DNA from: Massilia sp. PAMC28688
GTDB taxonomy: Bacteria > Pseudomonadota > Gammaproteobacteria > Burkholderiales > Burkholderiaceae_D
NCBI RefSeq assembly: GCF_019443445.1
Contig: NZ_CP080378.1
Location: 3,720,001 to 3,784,000 of the forward strand
Direction: 5' to 3'
Length of the DNA stretch: 64,000 nucleotides
Shown here: piece by piece, positions 19,612 through 27,642 of the stretch
Numbering within the stretch: the first letter of the stretch is position 1
Layout: the number at the start of each line of letters is the position of its first letter
Made by a program: the position numbers and the translations under genes
The notes under the pieces: model-generated
What the model was told of the DNA's origin: nothing
The model's input: the letters and a program-made list of their open reading frames with translations, nothing else
Database searches by the model: none

Positions 19612-20295
19612 ATGCCAGTTGATAGCCTGCCGCCCCAGTGCGAGGTGCGGCCGTACGACAAGCCGCTGTTTGCCGATGCCCGCCGCACCGCCAAGGTCAA
19701 TCTGCCGCCGGGCGCCACGCTGCGCCGCTGCCCGTCCGGCCCCGAGGGCGCCCAGATCATCACCGCGCCCGACAGCGGTGGCACCGAGATGTGTGTCATT
19801 TACGAATACGGCGTGGACAACAAGGTCGTGGACGTGGTGCTGCGCATGCAGCGCACCGGGGTGGCAAAATCGCGCGCCGACAAGAGCTGTCCGCCACTCG
19901 ACTTCAGTGGCCAGGGCTACCCGGGCAAGGACTGGTTCTTCATGTCCGACAATCTGCCGCTGCCCAATGCCTTCAAGGTCAAGGAAACGGTGGAGAAGGG
20001 TGGCCTGGCGTTCCTGAACGAGGAAAAAAAGCAGGTCAAGGAGCGCGCCGCCATCGACTATGGCAGCACGCCGCTGCAGGTGGAAAGCATCGCTCCCACC
20101 GAGCAGGTGGAATGCCGCCAGACGGCCGGCTTCTTCCAGGGCCGCTATGCGGCCTGCTACCGCGCCAAGGTGTATAACCAGACCATTCGCGGCAACTGGT
20201 GGCTGGTGCTGGGCCTGACCAAGGATAACGAGTACAAGATCCTGCAAAGCCTGCGCACGCCGCCCGTGGTACCGGTCAGGCGCAAGCTGCGCTAG
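19612..20295 (+). CDS. Hypothetical protein, 227 residues
   Basis: I do not recognise a family. The protein starts MPVDSLPPQCEVRPYDKP after the ribosome binding site AAAGGA; the open frame begins 30 bases earlier without such a site. There is no signal peptide or membrane helix. It is rich in charged residues, with several Cys and a motif QTAGFFQGRYAACYRAKVYN near residue 165, then a hydrophobic strand WWLVLGLTK. It sits between a hydrolase gene and a convergent thioesterase gene (2 bases between stop codons). Confidence 0.75.
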   Translation: MPVDSLPPQCEVRPYDKPLFADARRTAKVNLPPGATLRRCPSGPEGAQIITAPDSGGTEMCVIYEYGVDNKVVDVVLRMQRTGVAKSRADKSCPPLDFSGQGYPGKDWFFMSDNLPLPNAFKVKETVEKGGLAFLNEEKKQVKERAAIDYGSTPLQVESIAPTEQVECRQTAGFFQGRYAACYRAKVYNQTIRGNWWLVLGLTKDNEYKILQSLRTPPVVPVRRKLR

Positions 20296-20297
20296 TA

Positions 20298-20822
20298 CTA
20301 CAGGTCAAAGATCAGGCAGGTGGTGGTGGCAAAGGCCAGCAGCTTGCCGTTGGCGTCGGTGATACGGCCTTCGGCAATGCCCACCTGGTTGCCGACATTG
20401 ACCACCGTGCCTTCGGCCCGAACCGGCCCGGTCTTGTCGGTCATGGCCCGGATATAGTTGACCTTCAGTTCCAGCGTGGTATAGCCCTTGCCGGCGGGGA
20501 GCATGGTGTGGACCGAGCAGCCAACCACGGTATCGAGCAGGGTTGCGGCATAGCCGCCGTGCACCACGCCGCTCGGGTTGTAGTGCGCCAGCGTGGGCGT
20601 GCCCTGGAATACGACGCTGCCGCGCTCCACCGAAATGGGCACGATGCCCAGCAACTCGGCAATTGGCGCCGGCGGCAGCACGCCTTCGGCAATCGCGCCC
20701 ATGAATTCCAGGCCGGTGCGTGATTTCAGATCGTCCCGCGTCACCACGCCCGCCGGGGCCAGGCGCGCGCGCATGGCTTGTTCCTGCGCCAGCCACTGCT
20801 GGCGCTTATCGCTGTTTTCCAT
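20298..20822 (-). CDS. PaaI-type hotdog-fold thioesterase
   Basis: A 174-residue protein. The hotdog thioesterase signature HYNPSGVVHGGYAATLLDTVVG is at about residues 87-108, where His-Gly-Gly and Asp form the PaaI-type active site. TTLELKVNYIRAM and AEGTVVNVGNQVGIAEGRI follow. The role is hydrolysis of an acyl-CoA thioester; the acyl group is unknown. The start MENSDKRQQW was chosen because the longer frame runs through the intergenic region and the divergent MarR gene. It is transcribed away from the MarR gene across a 97-base region with operator-like palindromes. Confidence 0.88.
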   Translation of the reverse strand: MENSDKRQQWLAQEQAMRARLAPAGVVTRDDLKSRTGLEFMGAIAEGVLPPAPIAELLGIVPISVERGSVVFQGTPTLAHYNPSGVVHGGYAATLLDTVVGCSVHTMLPAGKGYTTLELKVNYIRAMTDKTGPVRAEGTVVNVGNQVGIAEGRITDANGKLLAFATTTCLIFDL

Positions 20823-20860
20823 AGCTTCCTCAATTGTCGGTTCAGAGCTGCGCATTTTGC

Positions 20861-20889
20861 GTGCATATGCACTATAATCGATTTTCGAT
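20861..20889. promoter_or_regulatory. Promoter with two operator-like palindromes between thioesterase and marR-type genes
   Basis: GTGCATATGCAC (20861-20872) is a perfect 12-base palindrome. It is joined directly to a perfect -10 element TATAAT (20873-20878) pointing toward the MarR gene. Overlapping it is ATCGA-TTT-TCGAT (20877-20889), another inverted repeat. No clear -35 was found. A MarR dimer bound here would block the promoter, so auto-repression is plausible. Confidence 0.55.
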
Positions 20890-20919
20890 CTGTGTAGTTG
20901 CACCTGAAAGATTCCGCCC

Positions 20920-21387
20920 GTGCCCCGACCTTCGCCCCAGCCGCTGGAAAAGCCGCTTGGCTGCACCTGCTTCAAGCTGCGCAAGCTCACGCGCGCCATG
21001 TCGCGCCTGTACGACCAGCACCTGGCGCAGGCGGGCCTCAAGACCACCCAGTACAGCGTCCTGGTCAACGCCGCCCGCGCCGCCTTGCCGGTGGCCGACA
21101 TGGCCGATCTGCTGGGACTGGACCGCACCACGCTCACGCGCAACCTGAAGCCGCTCATCGAGTCCGGCTGGGTGGTGTTAAAAAGTGGCAGCGACAGCCG
21201 CCAGCGCATTGTCACCATCACCGCCGCCGGCCGCAGGAAGGTGGAGCAGGCTTACGTGGCATGGCGCGCGGCCCAGACGGCCTTTGAACAGCTCATGGGC
21301 CGCGAAGCCGTGCGCAGCCTGCACCGGCAGCTTGATACCACCATGCTTCATCTCACCCCCTTGCTCAAGGAAGCCAGCGATGCATAA
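20920..21387 (+). CDS. MarR family transcriptional regulator
   Basis: A 155-residue winged-helix regulator. The recognition region is visible: VADMADLLGLDRTTLTRNLKPLIESGWV (about residues 66-93), followed by the wing SGSDSRQRIVTITAAGRRKVEQA. The N-terminal helix starts CTCFKLRKLTRAMSRLYD. The start is a GTG at 20920; the first ATG (20998) would remove the conserved N-terminal dimerisation helix. Its stop overlaps the start of the MFS gene by 8 bases, so regulator and transporter are translationally linked. The ligand is unknown. Confidence 0.9.
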   Translation: MPRPSPQPLEKPLGCTCFKLRKLTRAMSRLYDQHLAQAGLKTTQYSVLVNAARAALPVADMADLLGLDRTTLTRNLKPLIESGWVVLKSGSDSRQRIVTITAAGRRKVEQAYVAWRAAQTAFEQLMGREAVRSLHRQLDTTMLHLTPLLKEASDA

Positions 21388-22630
21388 GCCCGCCCAGGAT
21401 GCAGTCATGACGCCGCGCGCAGCCTGGTTGTTGATCCTGGCGGCAGCGGCCATCCTCATGATCACCATGGGCGCGCGCCTGACCACGGGCCTGTTCATGT
21501 CGCCCATTAACACCGCGACAGGCCTGGGCATTGCTTCCATCAGTTTTGCGATGGCGATCGGACAGTTCGTCTGGGGCGCGGCGCAGCCGGTGTTTGGCGC
21601 CGTGGCCGACAAGTGGGGTTCGTCGCGCGTGATCATCGTGGGCGCCTTGCTGCTGGCGGGGGGCACCGCACTGACGCCCTTTGTCGACTCGCAATGGGGC
21701 CTGATCCTGTGCATGGGGATCTTGTCGGCGGCCGGCGCCGGTGCCGGCAGCTTTTCGATCCTGATCGGCGCCACCGCCCAGCGCCTGCCGCCCGAGCGGC
21801 GCCCGTTTGCGGCCGGCTTCATCAACGCCGGCGGCTCGTTTGGCCAGTTCGTGTTCGCACCCGTCATGCAAGCCATTATCAGCAGTGCCGGCTGGGTCAT
21901 GGCCATGCTGACCATGGCCGCCACCACGCTGCTCACCATCCCGCTCGCGTGGCCGCTGCGGCGCGGGGCAGGGGTGGCCAAGACCGATGCGCCCAAGCCC
22001 GCCCCGGCGCCCGGCATCGGCCTGGGGGCGCAGATCCGCATTGCCCTGCGCGACCGCAACTACCTGCTGCTGCATGCCGGCTTTTTCACCTGCGGCTTTC
22101 ACATCGCCTTCCTGGTCACCCACCTGCCCGGTGAAGTCGCCCTGTGCAATCTGTCGCCGGAAGTGTCGGCCACCGCGCTGGCCCTGATCGGCCTATTCAA
22201 TATCGCAGGCAGTTTGAGCGCCGGTGCCCTGTCCACGCGCTACCGCATGAAGTCCCTGCTGGCCCTCATGTACGCCAGCCGCGCCGTCATGATCGCCCTC
22301 TACCTGGTGGCGCCCAAGACCGCCATGACCTTCTATGTGTTTGCCGCCGCCCTGGGCTTTACCTGGCTGGCCACGGTGCCGCCCACCGCGGGCCTGATCG
22401 GCAAGCTCTTTGGCGTGCGCTACCTCTCCACCCTGTTCGGCCTGACGCTGCTGTCGCACCAGACGGGCGGCTTCTTCGGCGCCTGGCTGGGCGGCCTGTC
22501 GTTTGTCACCTACGGCGACTACACCTGGATGTGGTATGCCGACATTGTGCTGGCCCTGGCGGCAGCGCTGCTCAACCTGCCCATCCGCGAGGCGCACGTG
22601 GTTCGCGCGCCAGCCGTGGCGGGAGCCTGA
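21380..22630 (+). CDS. MFS transporter
   Basis: A 416-residue major facilitator protein with about 12 transmembrane helices. The loop between helices two and three has the MFS pattern GAVADKWGSSRVI (variant of GxLaDrxGxkxxl), and a longer cytoplasmic linker near residues 195-215 splits the two halves. Family resemblance is to the OFA/CynX-like group of organic anion exporters and importers, but substrate cannot be read. ATG 21380 lies within the end of the MarR gene; ATG 21407 is an alternative. Co-transcription with MarR suggests the transporter responds to the MarR ligand. Confidence 0.88.
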   Translation: MHKPAQDAVMTPRAAWLLILAAAAILMITMGARLTTGLFMSPINTATGLGIASISFAMAIGQFVWGAAQPVFGAVADKWGSSRVIIVGALLLAGGTALTPFVDSQWGLILCMGILSAAGAGAGSFSILIGATAQRLPPERRPFAAGFINAGGSFGQFVFAPVMQAIISSAGWVMAMLTMAATTLLTIPLAWPLRRGAGVAKTDAPKPAPAPGIGLGAQIRIALRDRNYLLLHAGFFTCGFHIAFLVTHLPGEVALCNLSPEVSATALALIGLFNIAGSLSAGALSTRYRMKSLLALMYASRAVMIALYLVAPKTAMTFYVFAAALGFTWLATVPPTAGLIGKLFGVRYLSTLFGLTLLSHQTGGFFGAWLGGLSFVTYGDYTWMWYADIVLALAAALLNLPIREAHVVRAPAVAGA

Positions 22631-22631
22631 C

Positions 22632-22940
22632 ATGGCGCGCGACAGCTACGCTTACCGCGAAGTGGCAGTGCAGTCGGTGGCCGATGCCGCCAGCGGCAGG
22701 CTGCGCATCCATCCGATTCCCGGCCAGGCTTTTGCACCCTCGCTGCGGGTGCGGTGCGCCAGCGCCATGCGCGATGCGGCCCGCTTTCCGGCCGGTACCC
22801 GCTTTCTGGTGTCGGCCAAGCTGACCGACCGGCTGGGCGGCACGCCCTACCTGTACGTGCACCATGGCGACCCGATCGTGGTGCTCAGCGCTGCCGGGGC
22901 CAGGAAGTTTCTCGCGCAATTCCGGCGCGGGCGCATTTGA
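22632..22940 (+). CDS. Hypothetical small protein, 102 residues
   Basis: A soluble basic protein starting MARDSYAYREVAVQSVADAA. It contains a beta-rich stretch with RFLVSAKLTDRLGGTPYLYVHHGDP and ends RKFLAQFRRGRI. I do not recognise the family with certainty. It begins 1 base after the MFS stop and probably belongs to that transcript. No signal peptide or membrane segment is visible. Confidence 0.7.
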   Translation: MARDSYAYREVAVQSVADAASGRLRIHPIPGQAFAPSLRVRCASAMRDAARFPAGTRFLVSAKLTDRLGGTPYLYVHHGDPIVVLSAAGARKFLAQFRRGRI

Positions 22941-23027
22941 GGGCTTGCACGGCACGCGCAACACGATCATATGAAAGTTGCTACTATCTTCAGCTGAACG
23001 CTTTGTCACCAATACGAAAGGAACGTT

Positions 23028-23579
23028 ATGGCTACGAGAAAGATCGCGGTAATCGTCGGCAGTCTGCGCAAGGAGTCGTGGAACCGCAAGGTCGGCAAGG
23101 CACTGATCATGCTGGCGCCACCGACTCTCGAGATGGAGATCGTCGAGATCGGCCAGCTGGCCATGTACAACCAGGATGACGACGACGCACCGCCGGCCAC
23201 CTACACCGAATTTCGCGAAAAGCTCAAGCAGTACCACGGCGTGCTGTTTTGCACGCCCGAGTACAACCGTTCCATCCCCGCCGTGCTCAAGAATGCGATC
23301 GATGTCGGTTCGCGTCCCTACGGCCAGAGCGCATGGAGCGGCAAGCCGTGCGCGGTGATCAGCGCCTCGCCCGGCGCCATCGGTGGCTTCGGCGCCAACC
23401 ACCACCTGCGCCAGTGCCTGGTGTTCCTCAACATGCCGGCCATGCAGCAGCCGGAAGCTTACCTGGGCAAGATCGACACCTGCTTCGATGGCGACCAGGT
23501 GAGCGACGAGAAAACCCGCGCCTTTTTGCAGAAATTCATCGATACCTTTGCCGCCTGGGTCGAGCGCAACGCCGACTAG
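23028..23579 (+). CDS. NADPH-dependent FMN reductase (flavodoxin-like fold)
   Basis: A 183-residue cytoplasmic oxidoreductase. The FMN phosphate loop GSLRKESWNRKVGKAL is at residues 10-25, and the family signature PEYNRSIPAVLKNAIDVGSRP is near 79-99. SASPGAIGGFGANHHLRQCL follows, as in chromate/quinone reductases of the ChrR/YieF group. It reduces FMN, quinones or similar acceptors using NAD(P)H. AAAGGAACG precedes the ATG. The stop codon overlaps the stop of the convergent ABC permease gene. Confidence 0.92.
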   Translation: MATRKIAVIVGSLRKESWNRKVGKALIMLAPPTLEMEIVEIGQLAMYNQDDDDAPPATYTEFREKLKQYHGVLFCTPEYNRSIPAVLKNAIDVGSRPYGQSAWSGKPCAVISASPGAIGGFGANHHLRQCLVFLNMPAMQQPEAYLGKIDTCFDGDQVSDEKTRAFLQKFIDTFAAWVERNAD

Positions 23580-24316
23580 CTTTCCACCTCGCGCCGTGCC
23601 AGCGCCGCGGCCGCGGCGGCAAACAGCAGGGCGCCAACCCCCGCGGCCAGGGCCAGGGCTTGCTGGCGGCTGGCCGCTTCGCTGCCCATGACGGCCATGG
23701 TGGCATAGGTCCAGGGGTACCACACCCAGTAGCTCGAACTGCCTACCTGGGTGATGCCCATGGTGGCCACCACGCCCACGGCGAGCGGCGCCGTGAGGTT
23801 CTGGAAGCGCCAGCTCACGGCATGCTGGATCACCAGCACCGGCAGGCATCCCAGCGTCGCCTTTCCCAGCGCCGCCAGTACCGGAAAGGCAAAGGCGCCG
23901 TCCAGGCTGGCACCGGCCGCGCCCAGTACCAGCATCGACAGCGCCGTGCCGGCACCGAGTACCAGGGTGGCGCCAGCGACGAACAGCCATGCCAAAAGCG
24001 CCTTGACCGCGAACAGCTGCAGCTGCGTCACGGGCAAGGTCAGCATCAGGCGCCAGGTATGGTTGCGGTGTTCCTGGCCGTTGAGCAAGCCGGTGACGAG
24101 GGCGATATACAGGGGCAGCATGAAGTAGCACCACAGGCCGGCGCTGTTTTGCCACAGCCGCAGCCAGTGCGCGGGGCCCATGGCGGCCAGCGGGTACTGC
24201 TTGACCAGCATTAGCACATTGAGCGCCACCACCATCAGGGCGATGGCGAACATCATCAGCAGCGCCAGCGAGCGGCGCACCTTGAGCAATTCCACGGCGA
24301 GCAGTTTAAGCAGCAT
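23576..24316 (-). CDS. ABC-2 type transporter permease
   Basis: A 246-residue membrane protein with six predicted transmembrane helices at about residues 17-36, 58-76, 94-120, 135-160, 170-190 and 215-235. The N-terminal MLLKLLAVELLKVRRS and the middle EHRNHTWRLMLTLPVTQLQL are typical of ABC-2 permeases of the bacitracin/lantibiotic-immunity type. Its start overlaps the end of the ATPase gene by 11 bases, so the two are one transporter. The substrate is unknown; export of a lipid or peptide antibiotic is typical for such pairs. Confidence 0.88.
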   Translation of the reverse strand: MLLKLLAVELLKVRRSLALLMMFAIALMVVALNVLMLVKQYPLAAMGPAHWLRLWQNSAGLWCYFMLPLYIALVTGLLNGQEHRNHTWRLMLTLPVTQLQLFAVKALLAWLFVAGATLVLGAGTALSMLVLGAAGASLDGAFAFPVLAALGKATLGCLPVLVIQHAVSWRFQNLTAPLAVGVVATMGITQVGSSSYWVWYPWTYATMAVMGSEAASRQQALALAAGVGALLFAAAAAALARREVES

Positions 24317-25214
24317 GATGCTTCTCCAGAAACCATTGTTCGAGTGACGGCGTGTGGTAGACCGACTGGTACAGGCGAAAGCCGGCGTGCACCAGCAGCG
24401 CGTGGACGCGGTCGGCCTGGTGGCGTGCCACGCCGGTCACGCGGACCTGGCCGCTCACGGTGCGCTCGGCCTGGTAGGCGGCACTTTGCAGCAGCTGTTG
24501 GGCGCGCGCGGCATCGCTCACCTCTATCGCCAGGGTCCCGGTCTGTTGCGCCAGCAGATCCTCGATCGGCGCCTGCATGCGGATGCGCCCGCCCTTGAGC
24601 AGGGCAATGTGGGTGGCCGACTTCTCGATCTCGTCGAGGTTGTGGCTGGACACAAAGACGGTCACGCCTGCCACCGCCGGCAGCGAGCGCAGCAGGGCGC
24701 GGATGTCGCGCATGCCTTCGGGATCGAGGCCATTGGTGGGCTCGTCCAGGATCAGCAGTTTCGGCCCACCGAGCAGGGCGTGGGCAATTGCCAGACGCTG
24801 CTTCATGCCCAGCGAATACTTGCCGATCTGGCGCCGCGCGGCCCCGCCCAGGTTGACCAGCTCCAGCACGCGCGTGATCTCGCTGCGCGGCAAGCCCTTG
24901 ATGGTGCAGCCGATGCGCAGCATTTCGGCGCCGCTCAGGTTCGGATACAGGCTCGGCGCTTCCACCAGGGCGCCGATCTGCTGCAAGATGGCGTGGCTTT
25001 CGGTGGCAATGTCCAGGTCGAGTACCCGGATGCTGCCGCGGTCGGCGCGCAGCAGGCCGGTGATGAGCCGGATCAGCGTCGATTTGCCTTCGCCGTTATT
25101 GCCCAGAAATCCGAAAATGCTGCAGGCCGGGACCGTCAGGTCCAGGCCGTCCAGGACCTGCAGATCGCCGAACGCCTTGCTCACGCCCTGCATCTCAATC
25201 ACGTGTTGCGCCAT
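24306..25214 (-). CDS. ABC transporter ATP-binding protein
   Basis: A 302-residue ATPase that energises the adjacent permease. Motifs: Walker A GNNGEGKSTLI near residue 38 (Glu where Ala is usual in GxNGAGKST), signature SLGMKQRLAIAHAL near 137, Walker B LLILDEPTNGLDPEGM near 156, and the switch His in VFVSSHNLDEIEK near 194. The C-terminal third, about 80 residues, is the accessory domain of the BcrA/NatA group. The upstream intergenic region is shared with the phasin gene. Confidence 0.93.
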   Translation of the reverse strand: MAQHVIEMQGVSKAFGDLQVLDGLDLTVPACSIFGFLGNNGEGKSTLIRLITGLLRADRGSIRVLDLDIATESHAILQQIGALVEAPSLYPNLSGAEMLRIGCTIKGLPRSEITRVLELVNLGGAARRQIGKYSLGMKQRLAIAHALLGGPKLLILDEPTNGLDPEGMRDIRALLRSLPAVAGVTVFVSSHNLDEIEKSATHIALLKGGRIRMQAPIEDLLAQQTGTLAIEVSDAARAQQLLQSAAYQAERTVSGQVRVTGVARHQADRVHALLVHAGFRLYQSVYHTPSLEQWFLEKHHAA

Positions 25215-25667
25215 GATGGCCTTCCCGATGTTATCGATTTCGCTATCTTAGCCATGTGCTGACCAGGAATATTGCGCCAAGCGACAGGATGCAGTTTTAG
25301 CTGGCCGAACGGTCGGCAAGCAGGCGAGGCGCGGGCGGCATGGGGGCGCGCATGTTGACCTGAGGGATGGAAAAATGACGCGCCGCACCAGAATCGCTGC
25401 CAGAGTGAACCGGGGGTATGCATAAAGGATTTTTGTGGCGGCGCACCATCGTCTTGTCGTCTTGAACACGTTTGATATATATCAAATGCGGAACAGCTCA
25501 CTCACCTAGCCTAGTCACCTGTGCTGAACACTCACCGTCAGAATCAAAAGCAAGAACGGGAGTGGTGTCAAATGCGCAATTCGCTACGGCGGCACTACCG
25601 CGATGGCCTCGGGTCCCGGTGTGCCAGTGCCGTAATTCATTCTAAAAACGTTTATACAGAGGTGCTC
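25215..25667. other. Long intergenic region between ABC ATPase and phasin genes
   Basis: The 453 bases hold no convincing gene. The phasin frame is open upstream from 25521, but that part does not look like protein conserved in the family. The region should contain the divergent promoters of both neighbours. Its clearest element is an FNR-type palindrome at 25471-25486, listed separately. Confidence 0.6.
25471..25486. promoter_or_regulatory. FNR/ANR-type binding site upstream of the phasin gene
   Basis: TTTGATATATATCAAA is a perfect 16-base palindrome containing TTGAT-N4-ATCAA (25472-25485), the consensus of FNR-family oxygen-responsive regulators. If it works as a class II site centred at -41.5, transcription starts near 25520 and a weak -10 (TAGCCT, 25507-25512) lies at about the right place. 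The target would be the phasin gene 182 bases downstream. Confidence 0.65.
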
Positions 25668-26300
25668 ATGTATCCATTCTCTCAACAAGTTACTCCTGCT
25701 GTGCGCACCCATCTGGACGCACAGGTATCGTTTCTGAACGATATGTCCAAATCCCTCTTCCAGTCGTTCCAGCAGCTGTGCGACCTGAACATTCAGCTGA
25801 CCCAGACCATGCTGGAAGAAGCCACCCAGACCAGCCAGAAGCTGCTGACGGCCGACCGCCAGACCGACGTGATCGGCGCAGCCGCATCGCGTGCCCAGCC
25901 AGCAACGGACAAGCTGCGCGCCTACCAGCAGCACATTTCGCGCGTGGCCGCCGACGCCCAGGTGCAGCTGGCCCGTGTGGCCGAGCAGCATGTGCAGGAA
26001 ACCACCCGCACGGCCCGGGCCCTGGCCGATGAAGTGCAGCGGGTCGCCTCGGAAGAAACCGAGCGCAATATGCGCAGCCAGCAGGAAACCATGCGCAAGT
26101 TCACCGATCCATTCATGCAAAATGGTTCGCAGCGCGGCAACGGCAGCGGCGCCAGCATGCAGGGCAGCGCCAGCATGCAAAGTGCCCAGGGCGGCAGCAG
26201 CCAGAGCGACACCAGTGGCAGCAGCATGGGCGGTGCCAACGTGGGCAGCAGTGCCTCGAGCAGCGGCAAGAGCGGCGCCAGCACGGGCAAGCCTTCGTAA
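25668..26300 (+). CDS. Phasin family protein
   Basis: A 210-residue protein. The N-terminal part (residues 1-150) is amphipathic and helical with QVSFLNDMSKSLFQSFQQLCDLN, matching the phasin domain that coats polyhydroxyalkanoate granules. The tail from about residue 155 is a low-complexity Gly/Ser/Ala/Gln stretch, probably disordered. ATG 25668 fits the family N-terminus (MYPFSQQV); the open frame begins 147 bases earlier without support. It is preceded by an FNR-type site and followed by a hairpin terminator. Confidence 0.88.
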   Translation: MYPFSQQVTPAVRTHLDAQVSFLNDMSKSLFQSFQQLCDLNIQLTQTMLEEATQTSQKLLTADRQTDVIGAAASRAQPATDKLRAYQQHISRVAADAQVQLARVAEQHVQETTRTARALADEVQRVASEETERNMRSQQETMRKFTDPFMQNGSQRGNGSGASMQGSASMQSAQGGSSQSDTSGSSMGGANVGSSASSSGKSGASTGKPS

Positions 26301-26321
26301 ATAGCTGCGCCTAGCGGCCGG

Positions 26322-26352
26322 GCCCGTCAACAGTTCGCTGTGGCGGGCTTTT
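26322..26352 (+). terminator. Terminator after the phasin gene with a TTCG tetraloop
   Basis: GCCCG (26322-26326) pairs with CGGGC (26344-26348). Inside, ACAG-TTCG-CTGT forms a second stem with the very stable UUCG loop, and TTTT follows. The hairpin lies partly inside the 3' end of the convergent acyltransferase gene. Confidence 0.6.
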
Positions 26353-27532
26353 CTGCTTTCCGGCCAGGCGCGCCCTGGGCTGAACGTGCCAGGCCGAACA
26401 GGGGGCGCACCGGGGCAAGCCGGCGCACGGCTTCCACCACGCCAAAACTGATGCACAAGGTCAGTACCACCAGTACCAGTGCTTCGGCCGGCGGCGCAAT
26501 GCCTGCAGGCTTGATCAGGTGGGCAATCGAGACAATCAGGGTTTGATGCACGATATACACGGGGAAGACGGCCTGGGTCAGGTAGCGCCGCCCCGGGTTG
26601 TCAAAGTTCAGGTGACGACGGGCAAAACCGCAGGCTGCGACGATGGCGCACCAGGCGCAGCTGGCATACACCCAGCGCATGAGGACACGCCAGGCATGCT
26701 GTTGCGGGTCCAGCGTGAGGTTTTCGGGCAGGGAATAATAAATGATCAGCGCCGCCCAGCAGGCCAGGGCAAGGCCGAAGGCTGGCCAGCGCAGTGCTTC
26801 GACATGCGGCCAGATGTCCACCTGGCGCGCCATCATGGCGCCGAGCATGAACAGGAAAAAATAGTTGGCATGGTTGAACCAGTCATCGAACAGGCCGTGG
26901 GTACTGGGAAACTGCGGTGCCAGCAATACCCGGATGATGCCGACCGCAATGGCTGGCAGGACAATGAGCCGCCAGCCCGCGAGCAGCCTGGCAAGCCTCG
27001 CCGCACCCCGATCCAGTCGCGGTCCCAGCCGCGCCGCCAGCAGCGCGAACAGCATCGCATACACCCACAAATAAGGCAGGAACCACAGGTGGTTCCAGGT
27101 GGGCAAATCCAGGCAGTCGCCCTCCTTGCAAAAGAGCGCATAGCCGCTGACATACAGCCGCATGAAGTCGCCGTAGCTGCCCTGGTACTGCAGCTTTTCG
27201 ATCACTTCAAAGTAGGCCTGGGGCGGCACGATGACGAGCATGCCGAACACGAGCGGGAGCAGCAGGCGCCAGCTGCGCTGGCGCGCGAACCGGCCGGCAG
27301 GAATTTTCGCCAGCATGCAGGACGAAGCCACGCCGGAGACCAGGAACAGCAGGCTCAGGCGCCAGGGCGAGGAAAGCATCATCAGCGGTTCGATTGCATC
27401 GCTGGCAGCCGGGCTTTTCACGTGCCAGTCCCAGCTCACGTAGTACATGCCCACGTGGTAGAGGATCAGCAGGAAGAACGCAATGATGCGTAGCCAGTCG
27501 ATGAAATACAGGCGTGCTTGTGCGGCGTACAT
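26327..27532 (-). CDS. Acyltransferase family membrane protein
   Basis: A 401-residue protein with about ten transmembrane helices. The N-terminus RLYFIDWLRIIAFFLLILYHVGMYY has the acyltransferase-3 pattern: Asp-x-Leu-Arg and the helix-one His. Further features are SGVASSCMLAK and WHLWFL-like NHLWFLPYLWVY near residue 145. This family transfers acyl groups such as succinyl or acetyl to surface glycans; OpgC is one member. MYAAQARLY was taken as the start; the longer frame is low-complexity. It lies 110 bases after the LytTR regulator gene on the same strand and may be part of, or controlled by, that operon. Confidence 0.85.
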   Translation of the reverse strand: MYAAQARLYFIDWLRIIAFFLLILYHVGMYYVSWDWHVKSPAASDAIEPLMMLSSPWRLSLLFLVSGVASSCMLAKIPAGRFARQRSWRLLLPLVFGMLVIVPPQAYFEVIEKLQYQGSYGDFMRLYVSGYALFCKEGDCLDLPTWNHLWFLPYLWVYAMLFALLAARLGPRLDRGAARLARLLAGWRLIVLPAIAVGIIRVLLAPQFPSTHGLFDDWFNHANYFFLFMLGAMMARQVDIWPHVEALRWPAFGLALACWAALIIYYSLPENLTLDPQQHAWRVLMRWVYASCAWCAIVAACGFARRHLNFDNPGRRYLTQAVFPVYIVHQTLIVSIAHLIKPAGIAPPAEALVLVVLTLCISFGVVEAVRRLAPVRPLFGLARSAQGAPGRKAEKPATANC

Positions 27533-27642
27533 GGCATTTTCCGGTGGTGGTTGACCATGCCAGCGTAATACCGGCTGCCGCGCCGCGCGAGCGCAATGGG
27601 GCGAGCCGGGATGCCGGTGGGGCGAACCGGAATGGCGTGCCG

